A DNA stretch of 37,828 bases, taken from positions 1 through 37,828 of the forward strand of contig JALOBT010000026.1 in the NCBI GenBank assembly GCA_023228125.1, read 5' to 3'. The DNA is from Candidatus Cloacimonadota bacterium (GTDB lineage Bacteria; Cloacimonadota; Cloacimonadia; Cloacimonadales; Cloacimonadaceae). The position numbers were made by a program, and so were the translations under genes. Of the stretch, positions 1 through 8,300 are shown in pieces; position 1 is the stretch's first letter, and the number at the start of each line of letters is the position of its first letter. The notes beneath the pieces are model-generated. The model was given only the letters and a program-made list of their open reading frames with translations, was not told the DNA's origin and did no database searches.

Positions 1-1
1 C

Positions 2-121
2 ACTTTTATGATCTGCCTGAACCGACGGCTGCACTGCCACAACAGCACCGAACTCGTGAATGCCGAAATCATCCGCAATACCTTTGGCGACAGTGTGCGC
101 CTCATCGAAAAGGAATACTGA
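2..121 (+). CDS. metal ABC transporter ATP-binding protein, C-terminal end (partial)
   Basis: The frame is open from base 2 to the TGA at 119-121 and runs off the left edge. It encodes the last ~39 residues of an ABC ATPase. The stretch MICLNRRLHCHNS followed by an ...IIRNTFGD... segment is characteristic of the C-terminus of ZnuC/MntB-type zinc/manganese importer ATPases. The stop overlaps the permease ATG (TGATG arrangement), so the two are translationally coupled. The Walker and signature motifs lie outside the window, so the family call rests on this tail and on the permease that follows. Confidence 0.75.
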   Translation, partial: TFMICLNRRLHCHNSTELVNAEIIRNTFGDSVRLIEKEY

Positions 122-909
122 TGCCATATTTTCTGATCTCTGCCCTGGCCGGAGCCGTATTGAGCGGGATATCTCTGGCTATCTTTGCGCCCTACGTAAC
201 TCTGAGGCGCATTTCCTACATGGGTGAAGCGCTTTCCCATATTGCCTTTGCCGGCATCGCTCTGGCCATGATATCCGGGCTCAATCTCACCTTTGGCGCC
301 TGGATGTTTGTGAGCATCGTGGCCCTGGGAATCTCCTGGCTCTCCCAAAAATACAAGATTCAGGAAGCCAATACCATCACCATCTTCCTCTCACTCTCCA
401 TGGCTCTGGGCATCATCCTGATCTCGCTGAAGCAAGACTACACCTTCGATCTGGCCAGCTATCTCTTTGGTAATGTACTGCTCATTTCGCCTTCCGAGCT
501 CTGGGCGCTGGGCCTGCTGAATATCCTGAATATCGCCTATGTCCTCTTCTTTTACAAAGAGCTGTTTTACCTGAGTTACAATCCCGAGATGTCCAAGGTC
601 TTCCGCATTCGCACCCAGGCCGTTGACAAGATCTTCTATCTGCTTTTGGCCGCCAATATCGTCTTCAATCTCAAGAGTGCCGGCATCATCCTGGTTACAG
701 CCCAGCTCATCCTGCCCGCTGTGACGGCCTTTAATCTCACCTGCAAACTCCATAAAGCCATCTTCATCTCTGTGATAGTGGCCATTCTCTCTGCCTTGGG
801 CGGTTTTGCCGTATCTTTTGCCCTGAATCTACCCACCGGAGCCACCATCGTGGTCTGCCAAGCCTTGCTTTACACACTTAGCTTTATCTTCAGAAAGGGG
901 ATAAGATGA
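121..909 (+). CDS. metal ABC transporter permease (ABC-3 / ZnuB-MntC family)
   Basis: This is a 262-aa integral membrane protein with about seven to eight hydrophobic segments spread along its length, the usual size and layout of ABC-3 permeases. The N-terminal block (residues ~25-55: PYVTLRRISYMGEALSHIAFAG) is the diagnostic family region, with the conserved GEALSH where the loop meets the ATPase. The segment GIILVTAQLILPAVTAFNL near residues 185-205 is the conserved helix before the coupling region. It forms the transmembrane pore of a zinc, manganese or iron importer with the ATPase upstream. The substrate-binding protein is not in the window. The ATG overlaps the upstream stop, and the gene overlaps the next ATG by 4 nt. 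Metal specificity cannot be read from sequence, so no symbol is given. Confidence 0.88.
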   Translation: MPYFLISALAGAVLSGISLAIFAPYVTLRRISYMGEALSHIAFAGIALAMISGLNLTFGAWMFVSIVALGISWLSQKYKIQEANTITIFLSLSMALGIILISLKQDYTFDLASYLFGNVLLISPSELWALGLLNILNIAYVLFFYKELFYLSYNPEMSKVFRIRTQAVDKIFYLLLAANIVFNLKSAGIILVTAQLILPAVTAFNLTCKLHKAIFISVIVAILSALGGFAVSFALNLPTGATIVVCQALLYTLSFIFRKGIR

Positions 910-1916
910 TCAAGAAACATATCGTCATCTTCAGCGCGGTGATCTCACTGCTTTTCATCAGCGTAATCTGGCAAGTAGCCGAGAGCCATATACATAACGG
1001 TCTTATGCAAGTCTCTGCCAAGCTCTTTGGCAAACCCCTCAGCCAGATCGCAAGTTTTGACGAGAGTGGCATCCCCATGCGCAGCTTAGGCAAAAAAGAA
1101 AGCCACTACGATCCACTGCTGGTGGCGCGCGCTGCTCATGAGGCCAATCTGCACAGGCAACTCAGCGGCGGGAATGATGCAGACTTTCTGCTGCTTACAG
1201 ACTGGCTGCTTGCTCAGATAAACGAGACGGATTCCACCTGCTTCATAGATTACCGCTTTGATTTGCCAGAATACGGGCAAAAGGCACCCTGGCAATCTGC
1301 CCTCAGCCAAGCTGCATTGATGAACGTCCTGGCCGCCAGGGCTGGTATGCAGCGGGACCTAAATATCTACAGCAAAGCCCAGCGCACTCTGAATACCCTC
1401 AGCCCCAAAGCTGCTGGTCTTAGCTTTGCTTTGTCCGATAGCAGCTATTGGTATATGCAGTATCCCTCGCCAGAGCCCGATTATGTGCTAAGTGGCATGA
1501 TAAATGTGTTACTGGAGTTGCATCGCTACTATGATCAGACAAACTATCCTCTGGCCAAAACCCTGTATGACAATGGCATGCGTGCGCTCAAGCAAAAACT
1601 GCCGGAATTTGATTATCATGGCTACAGCTATTATGATCTCAAGGGACATAAAGCCAGCCGGGGCCAGCATCAAGCCCATATCAAGCTGCTCAGCAAAGTG
1701 CTGGAATTTGGGGAAGATAGCCAGATCTTACAAATGCGTAACCGCTGGCAAAAAGCCGATAGCTATCCCGTATTCTGGCAGATGATGATGGTGCCTCAGC
1801 CCCTGCGGATTCTGGCTTATGTTTTGGCCCTTTTGGCCATGTGGCTCATCAGCTATCTGCTTTTATCAGCGCCCCAAAGAAAGGTGCCAGACGATCCGGA
1901 GCATAGCTCATCTTAG
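906..1916 (+). CDS. membrane-anchored D-glucuronyl C5-epimerase-like protein
   Basis: A 336-aa protein with an N-terminal hydrophobic anchor (residues ~5-23), a long soluble domain (~60-290), and a second hydrophobic segment near the C-terminus (~302-322). The soluble part resembles the C-terminal domain of D-glucuronyl C5-epimerases (C5-epim_C): PWQSALSQAALMNVLAAR, then WYMQYPSPEPDYVLSGMINVLLELHRYY, then YSYYDLKGH and a downstream QHQAHIKLL. In that family these line the (alpha/alpha) barrel that inverts C5 of uronic acids in heparan-like or alginate-like polymers. The ATG overlaps the permease stop (ATGA), so it is in the metal-transporter operon, an unexpected partner. Its last 68 nt overlap the convergent gene on the other strand. 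Family assignment is by motif recognition only; the substrate is unknown. Confidence 0.62.
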   Translation: MIKKHIVIFSAVISLLFISVIWQVAESHIHNGLMQVSAKLFGKPLSQIASFDESGIPMRSLGKKESHYDPLLVARAAHEANLHRQLSGGNDADFLLLTDWLLAQINETDSTCFIDYRFDLPEYGQKAPWQSALSQAALMNVLAARAGMQRDLNIYSKAQRTLNTLSPKAAGLSFALSDSSYWYMQYPSPEPDYVLSGMINVLLELHRYYDQTNYPLAKTLYDNGMRALKQKLPEFDYHGYSYYDLKGHKASRGQHQAHIKLLSKVLEFGEDSQILQMRNRWQKADSYPVFWQMMMVPQPLRILAYVLALLAMWLISYLLLSAPQRKVPDDPEHSSS

Positions 1917-2754
1917 CATGCCTCAGCCCGGGCAGACCGATATCCTGCTCGCGATTGATCCACTGGTACTTACCCTGTAAATAGCGCGCTGTCTCCCAGG
2001 TGACCACCTGTGCGGAGCCCTTTTTAAAGGGATCAAACTTCTCAAAATGCACTGTAGCCATATCCAGGGTCTGCGGACTGAAGATGGAGTAAGCCGCGAT
2101 CTTGTGTTGCAGACAGATGATAATCCCTTCCACGGGAAGCTGATTCCAATTTTTGAGGGTATTCTCGATCGCCTGCAATTCCGTCACCAGATAAGCCCCT
2201 TCAGCATCGCGGTCTCGACGCCATTTGTGGGTAAAATTCATGATCACCGGTAGTCTGTCTTCGGTGATTTTCATCACCTTGTAACTCGGATAAGCCCGCC
2301 GAAATTGTGAGATCAGGTTCTTCTTCTTGGCCAGCTTCTTACCCCGCATTTCCACCATCTCTTCTGCGCTGTAGATGTAATCCGCCCAATCCCTGTCTTC
2401 ATTGAGCTCAAAGTAATCCTGCACCGCTGGATATTGATCGATGTACTCTTTGGGAAGCAGGATCATCCGGGCCTCTGGGTAATACTGCCGGAAATCCATA
2501 AGCAGTTCCTTGAGCTCCAGGGGACTAAGATACTCTCCCACCGGGAAATAGACATATTGATATTGGGGATTGAAGATCACCAGCCGCTCCTTGTACAAAA
2601 GAAAGTGGTTATCGTAGATTTCACCCCAGACGATGAGATTGGTGATGGTATAATCGCAGTTTTCTCGTGGGTACTTGCTCAGATACTCGCGCAACATCAG
2701 TGTGTGTGATAGCTGTAGCGGGTTCAGCCCCGGCATGGATTTATGCTCTGTCAT
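1849..2754 (-). CDS. DUF2156 / phosphatidylglycerol lysyltransferase-like acyltransferase
   Basis: A 301-aa soluble protein matching DUF2156, the GNAT-like acyltransferase domain shared with the C-terminal half of MprF-type aminoacyl-phosphatidylglycerol synthases. Recognisable blocks are the N-terminal CDYTITNLIVWGEIYD (residues ~33-48), the basic RGKKLAKKKNLISQFRRAYP, and the C-terminal EKFDPFKKGSAQVVTWETAR, INREQDIGLPGLRHAKMSY. The membrane half of MprF is absent, so it is a stand-alone domain whose acyl donor and acceptor are unknown. Its ATG overlaps the upstream GNAT stop by 4 nt. The 3' end runs 68 nt into the convergent epimerase-like gene, so the two transcripts would be complementary there. 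Confidence 0.82.
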   Translation of the reverse strand: MTEHKSMPGLNPLQLSHTLMLREYLSKYPRENCDYTITNLIVWGEIYDNHFLLYKERLVIFNPQYQYVYFPVGEYLSPLELKELLMDFRQYYPEARMILLPKEYIDQYPAVQDYFELNEDRDWADYIYSAEEMVEMRGKKLAKKKNLISQFRRAYPSYKVMKITEDRLPVIMNFTHKWRRDRDAEGAYLVTELQAIENTLKNWNQLPVEGIIICLQHKIAAYSIFSPQTLDMATVHFEKFDPFKKGSAQVVTWETARYLQGKYQWINREQDIGLPGLRHAKMSYAPDRLAPFFGALIKADS

Positions 2755-3176
2755 ATTTCCTCATTGGAAAACAGGAAGGGGGTATAATCCTTCATCACGC
2801 CAAAGCCCAAAGAGCTGTAAAAGCTCTCATAGCCAGGCTCTGAGATCAGGCCGATCCACTGCAGCTTATGCTCGCGCAAATCTTGCAAGAGCCTTTTCAC
2901 AATGCCCTTGCCATAGCCCTGACCGCGATGCTCTTCCAGCACAGTGACATCCTGGATATAAGCATCACTCACCCCGTCCGAGATCGCCCGGCCCATACCG
3001 ATGATTTCACCATCATAGATGGCGAGAACAAAACAGAAACTGTTGGCAATAATGGCGTCTATAGTTTTCTTGTCTTCAGGCTGATCTTCCTGCTGCCACC
3101 AGCCCGCAGCCCTGTATAAGTGCAAAATGCGGGAGCTATCCGCATTCTTCACTATCTTATATTTGACTTCTTTCAT
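2751..3176 (-). CDS. GNAT family N-acetyltransferase
   Basis: A 141-aa single-domain GNAT acetyltransferase of normal family length. Motif A, which binds the acetyl-CoA pyrophosphate, is seen as EEHRGQGYGKGIVKRLLQDL (around residues 80-100; R-G-Q-G-Y-G), preceded by the beta-4 strand IQDVTVL. The following strand and alpha-4 region contain GFGVMKDYTPF near the C-terminus. The substrate cannot be inferred. It is first in a two-gene unit with the DUF2156 gene (ATGA overlap), pairing two GNAT-fold transferases. The ribosome binding site is weak (GGATGAAG about 6 nt before the ATG). Confidence 0.85.
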   Translation of the reverse strand: MKEVKYKIVKNADSSRILHLYRAAGWWQQEDQPEDKKTIDAIIANSFCFVLAIYDGEIIGMGRAISDGVSDAYIQDVTVLEEHRGQGYGKGIVKRLLQDLREHKLQWIGLISEPGYESFYSSLGFGVMKDYTPFLFSNEEI

Positions 3177-3360
3177 TAAAACTTCATCCTATATATTTTG
3201 GTTTTTGTAGATATAATAAGCACTTGAGCGCTATTATGCCAGTTTTTCCGGATGGCAAGCATTAACAGGATATCAGGAGTATCGCCTGCCGTGCACACAA
3301 CGAGCTCTTTTTTAAGACCTATGGTCTTACTGGACGCGGGACGCATCCAATCCTGTGGTT

Positions 3361-5394
3361 TTACTTACTTCTTGCCAGCCGGAATCCCACGAATTGATAT
3401 CCCTTATTAGGATCACCGCGCTCGCGCCAGAGTACATTCAGATTGCGACCTTCGCTGTTCATCACATTGCCGCCGCGGATGCTCTTTTGAGTTCCGGTCT
3501 CAGGTCCAGTGGGATTGATAAATTTGTTTAAGGCGTTTAAGTAGTTTGCATCCTGCCAATCCCAGACCCATTCTGAGACGTTTCCGCTCATATCATACAG
3601 GCCAAATTTGTTGGGGCTCTTGCCTCCTGGCGCGCGCAATTTACCGGCGGAGTTTTCCCGATACCAGGCCACTTCGGCAGGATCATTTGATCCGCTGTAA
3701 TTGTAGAGCTGCCCGCCTTTTGCGGCCAGTTCCCATTCGGCTTCGCTGGGCAGGCGGTAACCATTGGCGTTAAAATCGCAGCTCACCACCCGGGAAGCAC
3801 CCAGCCCCCGGATACGATAGGCGGGAGAAAGTCCCTCCGCTTCACTGAGTCCATTGCAATAGATGGCGATGTCGAACCAGCTCACATTATCCACCGGCAG
3901 CTCATCTCCCAAGGTGGTGACATTGGCCGGCTTCATAAAACGGCGCCATTCGCTTTGGCTTACCTCGTATTTGCTGATGTAAAATCCGGATAGGGATACG
4001 TTATGCGCCAGATTTTCGCTCGAGCGGCCAAAGCCAAAAGTGGAAGGCTCGATCTTGACGAAATTCCTTCCCGGTGGCGATTGTTTTACCACCGGTGCGG
4101 GGCTGGCATCTCTGCTTTGGGGCACAGCCGGCAGACGCCGCGGGTCCTGTCTTTCATCCAAAGTGTTACTTTTCAAGGCTCCATAGGTGGTCAAAACTGG
4201 TTCGGAACTGCTCATTGGCTCTTGGAAAGCATTGCCTTTTTGGAAAAGGCTGTCATTCTCTGCCTCTTTTCCCCAGACGAATCCGGTTATTTGAAACTTT
4301 TCTTCATCGGCACCAAAGATTACCTGATAGATGTTTGTGGTAAAAAGCAGGCCCATCAGCACTATCACCACGCCGATAAGAATCCAGAAACCAAGCTCGA
4401 TTCTGGCTTTGGGCATGACCGCTTCGCCTTGAGTGCCTGTATCCAGGAAGCTGGTATCTTGCACGGTGCATAGTTCTGCGCCTTCCACCGGGCCCAGCTT
4501 ACTGATGGCATCATAAAACTTATCCAGGCTCCCAATGCGTTGCGAAATAGTGCGATGCAGACTTTCTGCCAGGACTTTGTTCAGAGCCATACTGGTGCCC
4601 ACGATCTTCACAAATTTGTTGAGCTTGATGCGATCCGAGCTATATATATTCTGATACAAAGGATTTTGGGCAAGAAGCTGCGCAATGATAGTTCCTATGG
4701 TGAATATATCCTCGCGCTCATCGCGGTCTTCGTATCTAATGCCGCTGGAAAGGACTACGAGCTCTGAATCCTCTTTGAGCATAATGCTGCTCAGTTGCAG
4801 ACCAGCGATGCTCAGGCCATTTTTGCGCACCAACATGGCTGTTTTAATCAATTTTAAGCCAATTTCCCGCACCAGCTCTTCGCTCAGGCGTTCGGGATTG
4901 TATTTCTTGATCTCAGCCAGAGATACCCCATGCACATATTCCACAGCCATAAAAGCTGGAGAGTGGCTTTGATTTGCCTCAGACACTTTGGCGATGCTGG
5001 AGTCCTTGATATGATCCAGCCGGGAAAGCCGCATCTGCATCCCAAAGAGGGTATCCATATTGTGGAAGCTGGATTTGAAGAAGATCTTGAGCACATGTTC
5101 TTTGCCGTTTTTTTCGGCTATGTACTTGATGCCTTCTTTGTCTTTGTTCATCATCCGCAGGATCTTATAGCCTTCAAAGAACTCTCCGGGATCCAGCAAG
5201 GTGAAGTTTTTGTTTATCGCTTCCTGAATCAGAGCAGGTGCTTTTGGTATATCTTCCTGTTTTAGTTCCGTCTTTTGCGGTTCATCCAAAACCACATTCT
5301 CCCCGCAAAAAGGACAGAATTTCGCCTTTTCGGGGATCTTTTCACCACAATTTAAGCAGTAGTGCATTGCAGTAGCCTCCGGTTTATTAGCCAT
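3361..5394 (-). CDS. zinc-ribbon / pseudokinase / transmembrane / FGE-sulfatase domain protein
   Basis: A 677-aa multidomain membrane protein. Residues 13-30 form a zinc ribbon (C13-x2-C16, C27-x2-C30). Residues ~70-290 look like a bacterial Ser/Thr kinase fold: a VLK lysine (K103) and a VEYVHG hinge are present. The catalytic-loop region reads IAGLQLSSIM where HRDLKPxN is expected, and the DFG region reads SSG (216-218), so the catalytic Asp and the metal-binding Asp are missing. One transmembrane helix lies at ~335-357. Residues ~445-677 form a formylglycine-generating-enzyme/SUMF1-like domain (NGYRLPSEAEWELAAKGG, FGLYDMSGNVSEWVWDW, SIRGGNV, GFRLAR). The start lies 8 nt inside the ileS 3' end, so the genes are coupled. 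M10 is an alternative start. The likely role is a signalling or scaffold protein, with kinase-like and zinc parts inside and the FGE domain outside; this is inferred. Confidence 0.8.
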   Translation of the reverse strand: MANKPEATAMHYCLNCGEKIPEKAKFCPFCGENVVLDEPQKTELKQEDIPKAPALIQEAINKNFTLLDPGEFFEGYKILRMMNKDKEGIKYIAEKNGKEHVLKIFFKSSFHNMDTLFGMQMRLSRLDHIKDSSIAKVSEANQSHSPAFMAVEYVHGVSLAEIKKYNPERLSEELVREIGLKLIKTAMLVRKNGLSIAGLQLSSIMLKEDSELVVLSSGIRYEDRDEREDIFTIGTIIAQLLAQNPLYQNIYSSDRIKLNKFVKIVGTSMALNKVLAESLHRTISQRIGSLDKFYDAISKLGPVEGAELCTVQDTSFLDTGTQGEAVMPKARIELGFWILIGVVIVLMGLLFTTNIYQVIFGADEEKFQITGFVWGKEAENDSLFQKGNAFQEPMSSSEPVLTTYGALKSNTLDERQDPRRLPAVPQSRDASPAPVVKQSPPGRNFVKIEPSTFGFGRSSENLAHNVSLSGFYISKYEVSQSEWRRFMKPANVTTLGDELPVDNVSWFDIAIYCNGLSEAEGLSPAYRIRGLGASRVVSCDFNANGYRLPSEAEWELAAKGGQLYNYSGSNDPAEVAWYRENSAGKLRAPGGKSPNKFGLYDMSGNVSEWVWDWQDANYLNALNKFINPTGPETGTQKSIRGGNVMNSEGRNLNVLWRERGDPNKGYQFVGFRLARSK

Positions 5395-8300
5395 CTTTCT
5401 TGGTCACCTTCAGACCTATTTCTTTGCCGTTGATATCTATCTGAGGCAGAGACGCATCATCAAGTTTTACGATCTCATCGGCCAGGGTTTCGCTTCTGAT
5501 ATAGTCTTTGTATTGGGCAATGGCTTTATCGATCTGCTCATCACCACAGTAGGAAATACTGATGCGGTCCATGATCTCAAAGCCTTGTCCCTTACGGGAA
5601 AACTGGATCTTATTGATCAGCTCGCGGGCGTAGCCTTCCAGGATCAGCTCTTCACTCAAGCTGGTGTCCAGAGCGATGAATATATCTTTCATACTGGCAA
5701 AGACATAGCCTTCACGGGGGAGGATCTGCACCTGCAAATCTTCCGGCAACAGGGTGATCTTTTCGCCATTTAAATCAAATTCGTAGGAGCCTTTTGCGGC
5801 AAAATCGCGCAGGGCCGCAGCCGAATCTGCCTTCTGCAAATAGGCGGCAATGGCCTTCATCTGCTTGCCATACTTGGGGCCCATCACCTTGAATTCTGGC
5901 TTCAGCTCATACTGCACAAAGTCGCTATCTGTTTCCACATATTTGATCTTGTGGATATTCACTTCTTCCTTCACCAAATCCAGCATTTTGTCTATCGATT
6001 CACGCAATTTGGCCGGCACATACATCAGACCCAAAGGTTGACGAATCTTGAGATTACTCTCACCACGGGCTGTGCGTCCCAGAGATACCACGTCGATCAC
6101 AGCCTGCATATCGCGTTGAAGGTCTGCATCTATGAATTCCGTTTGGCTCACGGGGTAATCAGCCAGATGTACGCTTTCTGCGCTCTGTAGGTTCTGGGGG
6201 TCATTCAGTGCAGTCTTATCAAGGGCTGTGCCCTTGCTCGACACGAGACGTGTCGAATCCAGCAAGTTACCGCTCGAATCCAGCAAGTCATCGCTCGAAT
6301 CCAGTAAGTTACCGTTCGAATCCAGCAAGTCATCGCTCGAATCCAGCAAGTCACCGCTGAGCTTTTTATCTGATTCACCCTTCAGGCTCAAAAAGAGCTC
6401 TTCGGCCAGATACGGCACATAGGGGGCAATCAGTTTACTGACCTCAAGTAACACCATATACAAGGTGCGATAGGCCGCTATCTTGTCCTCGCTCAGCTCA
6501 AAAGCCCAGAATCTGCGGCGGCTGCGGCGAACATACCAATTTGATAGTTCATCGATCACAAAGTCCTGAATAGCGCGCACACTGCGGGTAAATTCATAGA
6601 TCTCAGTATATTCACGTACGTCGCGGATCAAGCTCTGCAGCCGTGAGATGATCCAACGATCGATCTCGGCATCCCGAACCCAGTCTGAGCCATAGCTACC
6701 GGCATCAAAATCATCTATATTCGCATAAGTTGCGTAAAAAGAATAAACGTTTTTCAGAGTTCCGATGAATTTGCTGATGGTCTCGCGCACACCGTCCACG
6801 TCAAAGCGGGTAGGCACCCAAGGCGGACTCACTTCCAGAAGATACCAACGGATAGCATCGGCACCATAATTGTGCATCAGCTCGATGGGATCCACGCTGT
6901 TGCCCTTGGTTTTACTCATCTTTTGACCCTTTTTGTCCAAAACCATGTCGTTTACCAGACAGCTTTTGTAGGAAGAAACCCCTTTAAAGAGGGTGGAAAT
7001 GGTGAGCATGCTGTAAAACCAGCCCCGGGTCTGATCTATCCCTTCCGAGATAAAATCCGCCGGGAAGAGCTCGGTCTCAAAGCGTTCTTTGTTTTCAAAA
7101 GGATAGTGCCACTGCGCAAAGGGCATGGCTCCGCTATCAAACCAGCAGTCAATCACTTCCGGCGTGCGGTGCATCACAGATCCGCAGTGCTCACAAGTCA
7201 GCTTTACTTCATCGATATAAGGTCTATGCAGCTCGATATCTTCACTCACGGCTGCACCGGAGGCTGTTTTGCCCCTTTTGGCAAGTTCGGCTCGCGAGCC
7301 CACTGAGCTCTTGTGTCCGCAGTCTTCACAAACCCAGATATTGAGCGGAGTTCCCCAAAATCTATCGCGGGAAAGTGCCCAATCCACGTTGTTTTCCAGC
7401 CATTCGCCAAAGCGTTTTTCTCCCACAAAGGAAGGATACCAATCTATCTTTTTATTGTTTTCTATCAGCAGGTCTTTGAACTGTGTGGTGCGGATATACC
7501 AGCTTTCGCGGGCGTAATAGATGAGCGGGCTGCTGCAGCGCCAGCAAAAGGGGTAATTATGCTTGATCTGTTCACGGCGATACAGATTGCCGCTGTCTTT
7601 CAGATGGCGGATAATCTCTTTATCCGCAGTCTTTACGAAGATGCCGGCCCAGGGGATGATCAAATCCACGAATTTCCCTTCTGCATCCACAGGATTCACA
7701 AAAGGCAGATCGTATTTTGTGCCCAGAGTGTAGTCGTCAGCACCAAAAGCCGGAGCTGTGTGCACGATCCCCGTGCCATCACTCATGGTTACATAATCTG
7801 CGAGTCCGATGAACCAGGCCGGTTTATCCACCGGTACAAAAGTAAAGAGCGGCTCATAAGCCTTGCGTTCGAGATCTGTCCCCTTCATTTCGGCGATAAT
7901 CTCATATTCGCCATCCAGGACTTCCAGACGCGCTTTGGCCAAAATCAGATTCTGCCCCTGATGCATGACCTTCACATAAGTCTCCTTAGGATGAACTGCC
8001 AGCGCCACATTCGAGATCAAAGTCCAGGGCGTGGTAGTCCAGGCCAGATACCAGGTACTGTCCTCGTCTTTGGCTTTGAAGCGCACAAACACAGAAGGGT
8101 CTTCCACGTCTTTATAGCCCTGAGCCACTTCGTGGGAAGACAGAGGTGTGCCGCAAGAGGGACAATAAGGCACGATCTTATGCGCTTTATAGATCAGATC
8201 GCGCTGGAAAAAGTCGTTTAAAATCCACCAAACGGTTTCTATATAGTCATTGTCCAAAGTGATATAGGGATTGTCCAGATCGATCCAATAGGCCATAAGC

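Noticed and set aside
3314..3330. TAAGACC-TAT-GGTCTTA hairpin as a terminator
   Set aside because: Neither strand has a T-run after the stem (the A-run follows on the minus strand), so it is only a small palindrome.
7313..8221. 302-aa ORF on the plus strand
   Set aside because: It lies wholly antisense within the conserved ileS coding region, without a ribosome binding site or recognisable domain.
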